From contig CM074128.1 of the NCBI GenBank assembly GCA_037178625.1, positions 3,658,001-3,722,000 of the forward strand: a DNA stretch of 64,000 nucleotides. The letters run 5' to 3'. Under the pieces are notes generated by a model. That model was not told the origin of the DNA. It was given only the letters and a program-made list of their open reading frames with translations, and did no database searches. A program made the translations under genes and the position numbers. Of the stretch, positions 9,410-19,854 are shown one piece after another (the stretch's first letter is position 1; each line of letters starts with the position of its first letter). This DNA is from Skeletonema tropicum (taxonomy: Eukaryota; Bacillariophyta; Thalassiosirophyceae; Thalassiosirales; Thalassiosiraceae).

Positions 9410-12400
9410 ATGCGGTGCTTTTCCAAGCCATCAACTTCCGACACTGATGACGTCGAAATCAATCCAATGAAATGGCCCAAAGAACCAGAGATGACGGCCT
9501 CTTTTCTAAATAGACTCCTTTTTCTATGGATCCAGCCCATGTTTTCACGTGCGGCATACCTGCGTAAACATGGAAAGGTCCTTGAAAATGACGATTTAGT
9601 CCCATTAGCTTCAATTGATAAGTCAGAAGAGATTGGAAAGCTGTTTGATGAAGCATACAATAGCTACGTCCCGAAGCCTGTCAAGGGAAAGAAAGAGGGA
9701 GAGAAGCAAACTATTGCGGAGCGTGAAACTGAGTTGGAGAAGCGATTGGTCCATGCACTGCTAGCTACCATCAAACGGCGGTTCATCGTTGGAGGCTTAT
9801 ATCGATTTGTCAATACTGTCCTTCAATTTTCATTCCCCATTTTGTTAAACCTCATCTTGGCATACTACGAGGACGTACAAAAAGGAAACGTAACAAAAAA
9901 TGATTCTGCTCTGAAGTATTATAAAGGGTATTGGCTGTCAGCGCTATTGATGGTATTTGTTGCCTTGAAGGCATTGTCGGAGAGTGCGTACTTCCACACA
10001 GTCAACCGTTGCTCTTGGAGGTACGAATTTTGCAGTTTTGTATTGTGTGCATGCTTGCATATTAAGTATTTTGTCAAAAAATGACTTACCGCTAACAAAT
10101 ATTGCTATCCTACCTTCTTCTCTCATGAACAGAGTGAAGGCAGCAGTGTCGTCATCTATCTATCGGAAGGCTCTTCGCTTGGCTTCGTCTGAACAACAAA
10201 AGACTACTCTGGGTGAGCTCGTTAACTTGATGCAAGTTGACGCAACGAAAATAGAAGGATTCATGATTCAGATACATGTTTTGTGGGATGGATTGTTCCA
10301 AATCGCTGGTTACATGGCCATATTAGGGAACTTGCTTGGCTGGACGTGCTTAATTGGATTGTTAATTATCATGAGCTCCATACCAGTGATGGGGAAAATC
10401 ACGGGTAAAATGTTCGGCTACAATCGATCAATGGTCAAATACTCAGATCAGAGAATCAAGACTGTAAATGAAGCGTTGCAGGGGATGCTTGCTGTCAAAA
10501 TGTACACTTGGGAGGATTCATTTGCAAAAGAGATAGACGGCTTCAGACGTGATGAGTTGCAGTCGCTGCGTCGTATTGCGTACCTTCGAGCCTTCTTTCG
10601 ATCTGTAATGAGTGCGCTACCAATCATTGCTGCTGCGTGTACATTTCTTGCCTACGTTTACGCCTCTGACGGTCCTATTTCGGCCTCGACGTTATTTGCA
10701 TCCATTGTTGCCTTTGACATGCTCCGTATGCCATTGATGTTCTACCCAATGGCTCTAGGTCAGTATGCACAAGCAAAAGTGAGTTTGAAGCGTGTTGGTC
10801 TTTTCTTGGGTTATGATGAAGTAAATACGGTAGGCTATACGAGAAAACCTGACGAGGCTGGAGAAATTATTATTGAAAATGCTTCATTGTATTGGTTTGA
10901 TCCTACGAAGCCGTTACCCAGATCTGCATTGGAGGATTCTACAAGAAATTCATCAATTAGTGATTCTCAGCATTCATCTAGCTCAAACCAACAGCTGTCA
11001 AAGCAAAACTCGAGACGAGTAAGCTTTTCAGGGAAAAACTCTTCTTCGGGAAATTCTGCCACAGATCATGTTGTTACAGTTGAAGAGGAAACTGAACTGG
11101 TTTATCCCAAGCCAGTATTGGAAGATGTCAACATCCACATCAGCACTGGAACTCTTTGTGCTATCGTTGGCCCTGTTGGCTCAGGCAAGTCGACTCTATG
11201 CTCTGCTGTACTGAATGAAGCAGTTCTAGGAGAAGGATCAAAAGTCGCACTACATGGATCTGTTGCCTATGTCGCGCAGACTGCATGGATTTTGAACAAG
11301 ACTCTTCGTGACAATATTTTGTTCGGTCTCCCATACGACAGAGAACGATACGAGCAGGTTATTGATGCGTGCTCGTTAAGACACGATATTAGCATACTCG
11401 ACGATGGTGATTTTACTGAGATTGGTGAAAAGGGAATCAATTTGAGTGGCGGGCAAAAACAGCGTATTTCGCTTGCGCGTGCCGCCTATTCTGGTGCGGA
11501 TGTGCTCATTTTTGATGACCCTCTGAGCGCACTTGATCCAGAAGTTGCCCAAAACGTTTTTGCAGATTGTATCAATGGCATGTTAGCGGGGAAAACGAGA
11601 CTTCTTGTCACCAACAACTTACAATTCCTGTCAGAATGTGATTTCATCGTAGCCTTCAGCAGACATGGAAAAATTGTTGAGCAAGGTACATATACTGACC
11701 TAATGTCAGACAAGAGGGGAGAAGTAACACGACTGCTAAGAGGCATCGCTCCCTCTCGAAAAAGTTTTGTGACGGAAGAGAAGGACGATGAGGTCAAAAA
11801 AGATGATACAAAATCAAATGACATCGATGCAAAAAATCTGATGACAAAAGAAGAACGGAATACAGGGTCAGTAAAGCTCAATGTCTACCTGAAGTACATA
11901 AAAGCGGGAGGTGGGTTCATTTTCTTTTCGTTAATCTTTTTGACGTACATGCTTTCAACCGGGACCAGCTTGATGACATCGGTTTGGGTAGCAATGTGGA
12001 CTGCAGATGCACCAAAAAACTACTCCAATGGTAAATCCGAGACATTTTACATAATTGGTTACCTGCTACTGTCGGTGTTGTTGGGCGTCATGAACTTCAT
12101 CCGGTCATATTCGCTTGCGTCTTTTGGCGTGAAGTCCTCCTTCGTTTTGCACGGCAAAGTACTGCGATCAGTACTAAAAGCACCTATGAGCTTTTTTGAT
12201 ACCACACCAACGGGCAGGATCCTTTCTCGATTTAGCAAAGATATGTTTTCTGTGGATAATGAGATTGCGGACTTTGTTGATATCTTCATATTCATTGTCC
12301 TTCAACTGATTGTTGTCATGATCTCGATTGTGGTCATCACGCCTTACTTCGCAGTCGTCCTGCCATTTTTAGGGTATTTGTACATTCGTGCAATGAACTA

Positions 12401-13841
12401 CTTTAGACGAGTTTCTCGAGAGACTAAGAGGCTAGAAAGTGTGGCTAGAAGCCCTGTCTATTCACAATTTTCAGAAACACTTGGGGGCCTGAGTACTATT
12501 CGTGTGAGTTATAACGAACAGATTCTAGTGTCGATTGCGTGACTGCACTCTTCTGACCTCTCTCTCTGTGTGTGTCCCTTCATCGCAATTCATGTTTTTC
12601 AGGCGTACGGAAATTCGAGCAAGTTCATTGAAAATTTCGGTGGTTTGTTGGATTTGAATTCGAGAACAATTTACTGCAACAAGGCAAGTGACCGTTGGCT
12701 TTCGACTCGTTTAGAGGGGATAGCCTCTTGTGTTGTTGGTCTATCTGGTTTTTTTGCTACATCTGTTGTTGTTAGCAACGGGGCTTCAGTTGGGAACCCG
12801 AGCAATTTTGCATCGTTTGCTGGAATTTCTCTCTCCTACGCCGTTACCGCGACTGGAATAATGCAATATGTGGTTAGGTCATTCGCGCAAGTCGAAGCAG
12901 CGATGAATTCTGTCGAGCGGATAGCTTACTACACCGAGGAAATACCTCAAGAGGCTGCCATGACTTCGAAAGAGTTGGAAAGTGAGAAGCCATCTAATCA
13001 GATGAACACTGCACAAAAAGTCGTTGGTGCAACTGGAAGTGTGGTGCATCCAGCAAAAGAATGGCCAACCAGCGGATCAATAACATTAACTGGATTGAAA
13101 ATGAGATACCGTCCCGAAACACCTTTAGTGTTGAATGGTTTAGACGTGGAGATCAATTCAGGGGAACGTGTTGGTATCGTCGGTAGAACCGGAAGTGGGA
13201 AAAGTAGTTTGTTGTTGGTTTTGATGCGATTAGTGGAACCATTCTTTACAGACGATGAGCTCAATAGTGGGACATATAAGGCGCCGCTTTTAGTTGATGG
13301 AGTTGATGTGATGCGTATTGGCCTATTTGATTTGCGGTCGAAGATAGGTATCATCCCGCAGTCTCCTGTTCTTTTCTCTGGTACCATTCGCTCGAACTTG
13401 GACCCCTTCGACAATTTTTCCGATCAAGAACTTTGGTCTGCTCTTGAGAAGTGTCGCATGAAAGAAGCCGTTGCTGAGATGACGGATGGACTATTATCTA
13501 GAGTGGCAGAGTATGGCGAAAACTTGAGTCAAGGCCAGCGGCAGCTGCTCTGTTTGGGAAGAGCAGTACTGAAGAAAGCGCATATTCTTCTTCTTGACGA
13601 AGCTACTAGCTCCGTTGACTTTGAGACGGATAAGTTGATTCAGACGACTATTCGCGAAGCTTTCAAGGGCTGTACCGTTCTCACAATTGCCCATCGGGTG
13701 AACACTATCCTCGACAGTGACAAGATATTAGTGATGAATGATGGTGTTGTGGCAGAGTTTGATGCACCCGAAGTCCTGCTTCAGAATAAGGAGTCCATTT
13801 TCAGTGAAATTGTCTCTCACGCAAACGGCGACGAAGAATAA
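9410..13841 (+). CDS. ABC transporter, subfamily C (MRP-like), three exons
   Basis: Exons 9410-10020, 10133-12503 and 12603-13841 join in frame to 1,406 aa. The introns (10021-10132, 112 nt; 12504-12602, 99 nt) are GT-AG. Splicing restores conserved sequence at both joints: NRCSWR/VKAAVSSSIYRKAL and GLSTIR/AYGNSSKFIEN. Order is TMD1, NBD1, TMD2, NBD2, with no TMD0, so it is a short MRP4/5-like protein. NBD1 has Walker A GPVGSGKST (about 549), signature LSGGQKQR (about 641) and Walker B VLIFDDPLSALD, where Asp replaces the catalytic Glu, as is usual in ABCC NBD1. NBD2 is canonical: GRTGSGKSS, LSQGQRQL, ILLLDEATSSVD. A Ser-rich insert precedes NBD1. ABCC proteins export organic anions and glutathione or glucuronide conjugates from the cytosol across plasma or vacuolar membrane; the actual substrate cannot be read here. 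Confidence 0.93.
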
Positions 13842-14003
13842 GATATCACTCATCAAGTAGAGCAAGAAGGGAGGAGGAATAGGGAACAGAAAAATGCTAA
13901 GTAAAGGAAATCTACGAGATTGTTGCATTAGTTGGTCGCTACTGTGTCGCTCTTCATGCTTATATGCTAGCTGAACCACTGCCTCACTAGGTTGCATGGT
14001 CGC

Positions 14004-14845
14004 CTATTTCTGATTGCGTAAGTTAGTCTTGGGCGCATCTACAGCCAAGAAAGAATCGGCAACTCTTCTCAGTGAACTTTCCAGTTTCGTGAATCGAACT
14101 GCAGTTGTAGTCGTTACTAATAGAAACAAACCATTACCCACTGTTGCTGCTGATATATAAGCCTTTCTATCGCTTTCCCTCATTGCTGGCGTTAATGTAG
14201 TGAATGTAGCCAGATAAATTGCAGGGCTTTTGCTGCCCCCAGGAGAGACCTCTCGCAACCTAATGTCTGTTGGTGATCCGTACATGCCGAATTTACCCTT
14301 TGACGAAAATATGGCCTCTTTTAGCTGTGAAGGCTTTATCTCGCTGCCTTTCTGTAATTCAGTTACTTGGACAAAAGCTGATTCAAATCCACCACTAACA
14401 TCTCTACATTCAATGCCAGCAGCAGTCTGTAATAAAGGCCATGGTGAACTAAAACTGACAATAGCAGGACTTCCATCAGGCGCCAAAAGCTTCCGGTTGA
14501 GAAGAGATAATACTTAGTGCGAGGATCTACGATAGTAATAATGCATACTTCTACCGTTCTTACCTCATAAGTCACATCTCCTGTCGATGACTGTGTTGTT
14601 GATGCAGCTGCTTCTTCGTCGCGAAAGACCACTCCAGTCTGAGGCCTTGTTTTTCCTAGCCCACCAACGCCACCATCAAAAGCGCTACTTCCAAAAGGAA
14701 TTAGAAGAGACGATGCAGATGCAGCAAAAACTCGACGTGTTGTTTTGGGCATTATCAATGAGCGCTTGGCTGCTCCACCATAGCTCCAACTCAATGAGAA
14801 GGACATGAATAGATGAAGAAGCCAAACAATAGCGGTGGTTTTCAT
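14004..14845 (-). CDS. PsbP-like thylakoid-lumen protein, two exons
   Basis: Exon 1 is 14845-14564 and exon 2 is 14489-14004 on the minus strand, split by a 74-nt GT-AG intron (14490-14563; donor GAG|GTAAGA, acceptor GGAAG|CTT). The joined frame is 255 aa. The N-terminus has a signal segment (IVWLLHLFMSFSLSWSYGG), then a twin-arginine motif TTRRVFAASASSLLIPFGS ending SSAF, as in proteins sent through the plastid to the thylakoid lumen by the Tat route. The body shows a PsbP-type pattern: LLAPDGSPAIVSFSSPW, GIECRDVSGGFESAFVQV, a mid-domain GSPTDIRLREVSPGG, and C-terminal NGLFLLVTTTTAVRF followed by LRRVADSFLAV. PsbP-like proteins assist photosystem II or NDH assembly. Which PsbP clade it belongs to cannot be decided by eye. 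Confidence 0.75.
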
Positions 14846-15212
14846 CGTTAATGCTACAACGTGAATGATGGAGTGCCTGCGTGTGCCTAAGTACTATCAC
14901 TTGCTATAGAAGTATGTATTTTGGAACGATGGTTGGGTTTGGTGGTTGGTGCGGTGGGAGGGCAATGAGTGGGCTGAAAGGATAGTGGGGGGCGGGGGCG
15001 CTTGGTACTCTTTGTGACTTGTAGCTTGTGAGCGGGCGGGGCCCACCACTGCTGATAAATGGGCATACTTAATCGCTAAATATACCCGTAAAACGAGAAA
15101 TATACCCTCAAAATACCCAAAATCTCAAGCCTCTCCTCACTGCACTCCTTCAAACCAGACTACCATCTCTCGTACAAATCTGCTATAATTGCTTCCTAGG
15201 TTAATATATAAA
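14846..15212. other. Intergenic upstream of PsbP-like gene
   Basis: About 370 nt with a G-rich patch (near 14940-15040) and a repeated AAATATACCC-type motif at about 15077-15120. It separates the PsbP-like start from the 3' end of the acyltransferase gene. No coding signal. Confidence 0.45.
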
Positions 15213-18200
15213 TTATCGTCTCCTACTCAAGGATGATGAGGATCTTCCGGTCGACCTACTTGATTTGTGTTCCTGGACTTCTTCGTGTTCCACTTTTGAA
15301 GTTTTATCTTGTGCTGTGGAAACAGGATGGTTTTCAAATGCATCCTTGTACAACTCGCTTGGGGACAACGATACATTTTTTACAAAAAAGATCGACACAA
15401 AACCAACCCCAAAATATGAATCAAAATAGAACAAGCCAATCACAACAAAGCAAAGCATCATCAAACCAAGGTAGGGATTGATCAGTGAGCTTGTCGCTGG
15501 AAGGTACGTTCTTGTGGTGATATATGCATTCGCTTCGTCTCCACCCCAGAGTTGGTCCAATGCGTTCAACAGAATTTGCGACCCAGCGTCGTAGACAGGG
15601 CTTGGGTAATGCACGCCATCAAAAGAATCTGAAACTCTATCCTGGGTAAATTGTGGTCCATCTAAGACGAAAGATGCACTCTGTGGCACGCCTAGCTCCG
15701 CATACATGCGTCTCATTTCGTCTACGTTGCCCTCGCTTATCTGGGCGCGTTTTTCGTCGCTATTCAGAGCAACTGTGTTTATTATCGGAGGAACAAACCA
15801 AACGATACTCGCTCCAGACATCTTTCTCGTAGACTTCAGCTCGGACGCAAGCGTTCTTATGGTCTCTTCCTGTGAGCTTTGGTCTTCGTCCGTGACTGAG
15901 AGGTGAAGTTTGTCCCATACACCACCTCCCGCAATGATTATATCAGGGCCTCCTTCTCTTTCTGTAGACAACGATGCCTTTATACCCTTAATCTTCGTCG
16001 TAATATCTACACTCAGCGGTGCCCATTTGAACTCTAGCGAAGTGCTCCCAATAAATGTGGACGCATCCGAATGAGATGTTGATGTGCCTTCGTACCCACC
16101 TGCACTTAGATCTCCTGCAAAGCGACACAGAGAATGGTACAAATTTCTCACTGAAGAGTCGCCGATGAATACAATTCTTTTTTCTTCAAGTTTCAGTTGT
16201 ACTTCGGTTTTACTGTGGTAGTGGAAACCGCATTTGTTCTCGGGCCATGCCCATTGTTCAGTTGTGTTTAGCGTCGAACATTGTGTTGGGCCAAAATAAT
16301 TCATTGCGTTGAAATTTCGACCAAGCTTTGTCCTCGCCAAGCAAGCATTTAGAGGAACCCAGCGACCTTTATTTGCGTGGTTCGGATTGCAAGACTGCGA
16401 TGAGCTGGTCAAGACGTTCTGATAGAAAGCAAAACCCATGAGAAAGATTGAGAGGGTAGCAAGAAGAGTTGGGCTGACCTTAGTAGTACCTGCTTCCTCT
16501 GCTTCCTCGTCATCTTCAAATTGATTCTTTCTGCGCTTTGGTGCTGTCTCGCAATAGTCTGACCAAGTCGTTTCCATTAATGCTTGATACAACAGAATGC
16601 CGACAATCATCGTGATCGTCGAGATTGTGCCGAGACTAATTGTTTCAGCCCACGTTAGAATGCATGCTACGGCATAGAGTATCATGATAACCACAGAGCA
16701 CATGACAGTATTTTGGTAACATTTTTCCTCCTCGTTTGTGGGGAATAGCATGTGTCGAATAACTAACGTTATGTTGTGCAGTAGCCGAGCTGTGAATATC
16801 AGAATCATGCTGATGGCCAGAAAATTGCATCGAGGATACCCTCTGATGAGGAGAATGCTGCTTGCGTGGTGATGCAGTATGTAAATTTCGAGAGAGTATT
16901 TTCCTAGCCAAGAGAGCATTCCGATGTGGTGCTCTCGTAGCCAGCGATTCACATTCCTCAAATTGACGAGCAAAAGAGTTGGTATAATTCCGAAGTATGG
17001 GTGAGACACGTTGTATACCGTAGCACTTCCTCGCAACGGTCCAGCAGCCCATGCCAGGGCCAGTGCTGATAAGGTTCCTGACAGCAACGTTTTTGCAAAC
17101 GTATTGTTCAGCAAGCTCAATGACTCTAATTTCCTCAGTTGCAAACTAGCTATTGGCTGGTTGATTGCAAAGATGGCCCCAATAAAAGCTGACCAATGAT
17201 GAAGGTAAGAAACACAATACCATTCCCACGAACTTTCAGAAGCTTCCCAGGCACCATTTATCTTCACAACTCTTGAGATATTACAGTCCCAAAACAGAAA
17301 GATGCCCACTGCAGCACCGAGGAGCTTCAGCCGAAACAAATACTTGTCATAATTCATTGAATATCCTATGTGCATCATTATCCAGATGAGCAAAAACCAG
17401 CACGTGTGAATGAGGCATATGCCATAATTAGCTTTGCCTAAAACGAAGCTCATGAAGATAGCCAGCAAATTCAACCGCATACAGACTTGTAGGACACGAG
17501 ACAGTTGGAATACGCTGTTGATATTCGATGGATGATGGAAGTAGTAGTAGGTGTGGTTGTATCCGGTTAAGAATAAGAGCGATGTCATTGCTGCTTTGGC
17601 TAGGTTGTCATAGACGTGGTCACTGTTCAGAGAGGACTTGTTCTCGTTCGAGAATGGCTGGTAGTATTCTCCCATATTGTATTGATAAACTAGCATGATA
17701 ACTGAGAGTAACCCTTTCCATTCCGATGTTTGAGAACGATTGAGAACATCATTTTCTGGTTTCACATCACATATTTTTCGAGATTCTCCGTTTGTAACAT
17801 TGAAGCCTAAGAACTTTGATCCTTTTTCGAGCAAGCCCAGATCACTTTCATCCTTACTTTCAATATCATCGTCAATTGTATCAAGAATACTATCAAAAAC
17901 AGTATTGTCCGTCAGTAGCACCTCTTCCAATCGCTTGCTCGCCTCGGATCCTTGGCTTGATAGACCGTCGTGCCTGTTCCCAGTCTCGATTGCTTGGCGT
18001 AGGGATGCCATCTCTATAGTCCTTTGTCTGATTTTCTCATTCATTTTGCTCCTACTTGTTGTCGTGCGAGATGTCTGAGTTGCGTCATCTTGTACATGAG
18101 CTCTGCTCGATATTCTATTGTCCAAATGATCGGGCTTTCCGTCGTTTCGCTTCCAGCTTAGAAAGCAGGTGTACAGGAGTACTGCTAGAATCCAAAACAC

Positions 18201-18650
18201 GAATTCATCTTCGTCAAATCCTGAAATCGTAGACATGGGTCTGGCAGCGGAGCTCTTCTCCAATGAATAAACAAAGAACAAAATTATCCCAAAGCAGCCA
18301 ATCTGAGAGAATAAGGTGAAGGTTGAAACGAACGTCGGCTCCCATGGTTGAATTGTTTGTTTGGTATCTGTGCGTCTGCTGCTTTCGTCATCAGCTTTGG
18401 AGTAGTCTTTCATTGAAGAACAGTGTGTAGATGGAATTGCGTGCGCTTTCATTGCAGCGGAAATTGCTCGTCTATCACCTACCAGCCAATCTCTCGCCGC
18501 CATACCCGCAGTTGCGAAAATGATGCTCCCGAATAAAATAATCATGGCGACAGTCGATGGAGCAATATCATCAAATGGGTCAAGATTGTCGGCAAGTTGC
18601 CGTAAAGGATGAAACCCTCGACCACCGCCAACAGCATTGATCTGAGGCAT
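15213..18650 (-). CDS. Cas1/CASD1-type polytopic O-acyltransferase fused to SGNH domain
   Basis: A single exon of 1,145 aa. Hydrophobic helices occur near residues 33-55, 105-128 and 147-165. A ten-helix acyltransferase region follows (about 310-700) with the family-type stretches AAMTSLLFLTGYNHTYYYF and RLNLLAIFMSFVLGKANYG, and SLEIYILHHHASSILLIRGY further on. C-terminal to it is an SGNH/PC-esterase region: CGFHY, IVFIGDSSVRNLYHSL (GDS nucleophile near residue 831), GGGVWD, and DGVHYPSPVYD (catalytic Asp-x-x-His near 1010-1013). One more helix lies near 1065-1090. Human CASD1 and fungal Cas1p acetylate sialic acid or glucuronoxylomannan in the Golgi and carry the SGNH part first; plant RWA proteins have only the membrane part. 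A role in O-acetylation of Golgi or cell-surface polysaccharide is inferred. Confidence 0.82.
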   Translation of the reverse strand: MPQINAVGGGRGFHPLRQLADNLDPFDDIAPSTVAMIILFGSIIFATAGMAARDWLVGDRRAISAAMKAHAIPSTHCSSMKDYSKADDESSRRTDTKQTIQPWEPTFVSTFTLFSQIGCFGIILFFVYSLEKSSAARPMSTISGFDEDEFVFWILAVLLYTCFLSWKRNDGKPDHLDNRISSRAHVQDDATQTSRTTTSRSKMNEKIRQRTIEMASLRQAIETGNRHDGLSSQGSEASKRLEEVLLTDNTVFDSILDTIDDDIESKDESDLGLLEKGSKFLGFNVTNGESRKICDVKPENDVLNRSQTSEWKGLLSVIMLVYQYNMGEYYQPFSNENKSSLNSDHVYDNLAKAAMTSLLFLTGYNHTYYYFHHPSNINSVFQLSRVLQVCMRLNLLAIFMSFVLGKANYGICLIHTCWFLLIWIMMHIGYSMNYDKYLFRLKLLGAAVGIFLFWDCNISRVVKINGAWEASESSWEWYCVSYLHHWSAFIGAIFAINQPIASLQLRKLESLSLLNNTFAKTLLSGTLSALALAWAAGPLRGSATVYNVSHPYFGIIPTLLLVNLRNVNRWLREHHIGMLSWLGKYSLEIYILHHHASSILLIRGYPRCNFLAISMILIFTARLLHNITLVIRHMLFPTNEEEKCYQNTVMCSVVIMILYAVACILTWAETISLGTISTITMIVGILLYQALMETTWSDYCETAPKRRKNQFEDDEEAEEAGTTKVSPTLLATLSIFLMGFAFYQNVLTSSSQSCNPNHANKGRWVPLNACLARTKLGRNFNAMNYFGPTQCSTLNTTEQWAWPENKCGFHYHSKTEVQLKLEEKRIVFIGDSSVRNLYHSLCRFAGDLSAGGYEGTSTSHSDASTFIGSTSLEFKWAPLSVDITTKIKGIKASLSTEREGGPDIIIAGGGVWDKLHLSVTDEDQSSQEETIRTLASELKSTRKMSGASIVWFVPPIINTVALNSDEKRAQISEGNVDEMRRMYAELGVPQSASFVLDGPQFTQDRVSDSFDGVHYPSPVYDAGSQILLNALDQLWGGDEANAYITTRTYLPATSSLINPYLGLMMLCFVVIGLFYFDSYFGVGFVSIFFVKNVSLSPSELYKDAFENHPVSTAQDKTSKVEHEEVQEHKSSRSTGRSSSSLSRRR

Positions 18651-18828
18651 GGTAGATGTATGATTACGGTTTATTTAAGTAGAAGGGGAGATCAGTGGAG
18701 AGTAATGTAATGAAGCAGATGTAATGAAGCAGACCTTAATACTTATGGTCATTCCACAGACATGATGCCATGCTCGTAATTATTGATTATGACTGCATGA
18801 TGCATGACTTTCATTTTAGACAGTTTAG

Positions 18829-19200
18829 TCACGGGAACCTGGGGTTGACAGTTGACACGTCGGGATGAAGTGATGCGACGAGTGTTTGCTATGAAGGTTA
18901 AGTCGTGTTTCTCAAAATCGAGCGTTGAGGTTGATTACTGATGGCCTATTCCTGCGAAACTTGCTGCCAAAGTGGAAAACTTGCTGCCACCTACCGCCAC
19001 GAATGACCGACACGCTGCTTGGCGGCGCACCGTGTCAGATGGCGTATCTGTGGCGTCGGCAGCAAGTTTTAGCAGAAAGGGCCATCAGACATTAGCCTCA
19101 ACGCTAGATTTTTGAGAACCATGACTTAACCTTCATAGCAAACACTCGTCGCATCGGCCACTAACAAAAATCAGCCACTGTCAACCCCAGGTTCCCGTGA
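18829..19200. mobile_element. Foldback/MITE-like element with long inverted arms
   Basis: Arms of roughly 130-150 bp form an imperfect inverted repeat: TCACGGGAACCTGGGGTTGA at 18829 mirrors the end at 19200, and the similarity continues inward through GATGCGACGAGTGTTTGCTA and the ACTTGCTGCC blocks. The element is 372 bp and has no ORF. Flanks are TTTAG (left) and GTTAG (right), perhaps a diverged target duplication. It marks the left edge of the repeat island. Confidence 0.7.
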
Positions 19201-19620
19201 GTTAGTACAGAGTTAGTTACATATGTAGTTTGGCCCTTTTTAATGATACTACCAATTCTTATGTACGATAATGTCTCTGATTTCTCTGGCGCCATTTTTC
19301 ACCTCAGTGTTGGTTACCTAGAAGAGGACCGAACCTTTGGTGGATACGTCAGAAAACAAAGCTAATAGAAATAAGTAGTGCGGCGGAATATGATAAAAAA
19401 GTTTAGAAGCAGAGTGTAATCTGTGTCTGATCCAAAAACATGGAGCGATGATCTTACATTGAGAAGACTCGACGTGTCTAGTATATCGTGTGAAAGACAT
19501 ATCGCAGCAATCACCTTGTTGTGGACCAATGCACGTACGAAAGAAAAAATACTCACAATCATCAACAAAAACAGTTGTGAAAAAGAAAATCATCGCAACT
19601 AACTAGAATGGATAACTATA
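19201..19620. other. Intergenic, no feature recognised
   Basis: About 420 nt of unique-looking sequence between the foldback element and the inverted satellite monomer. Overlapping minus-strand frames of 68 and 91 codons are not protein-like. Confidence 0.4.
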
Positions 19621-19745
19621 AGCGGCTCATGCGCATATTCATAGAAGTATAAACGACGAAAAATACGATAGCTAGTTCAATGTGGTCCGGAGAGCACAAA
19701 TTAGACCTCTCAGATCAGCTACAACATTATAGCGTCGCTTCAACG
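19621..19745 (-). repeat. Diverged satellite monomer in inverted orientation (left flank)
   Basis: The stretch GGCTCATGCGCAT ... CTCTCAGATCAGCTACAAC is the reverse complement, with drift, of the main satellite monomer (GGCTGATCTGAGAG ... GCATGAGCC). It sits about 100 nt before the forward array starts. Confidence 0.6.
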
Positions 19746-19854
19746 AAAGATATCAAAATAAACAGCACAAAAAACTTTATAAACATCGCAACTACCTAAA
19801 ACAAGCCTATCTAAAACATCAGCATTGCTCAACCCAATTGCTCTTGTAAAAGAG

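Noticed and set aside
10021..10132. ABCC frame break near 10021 and 12504 as pseudogene lesions
   Set aside because: Both are removed by GT-AG introns that restore conserved ABCC sequence exactly.
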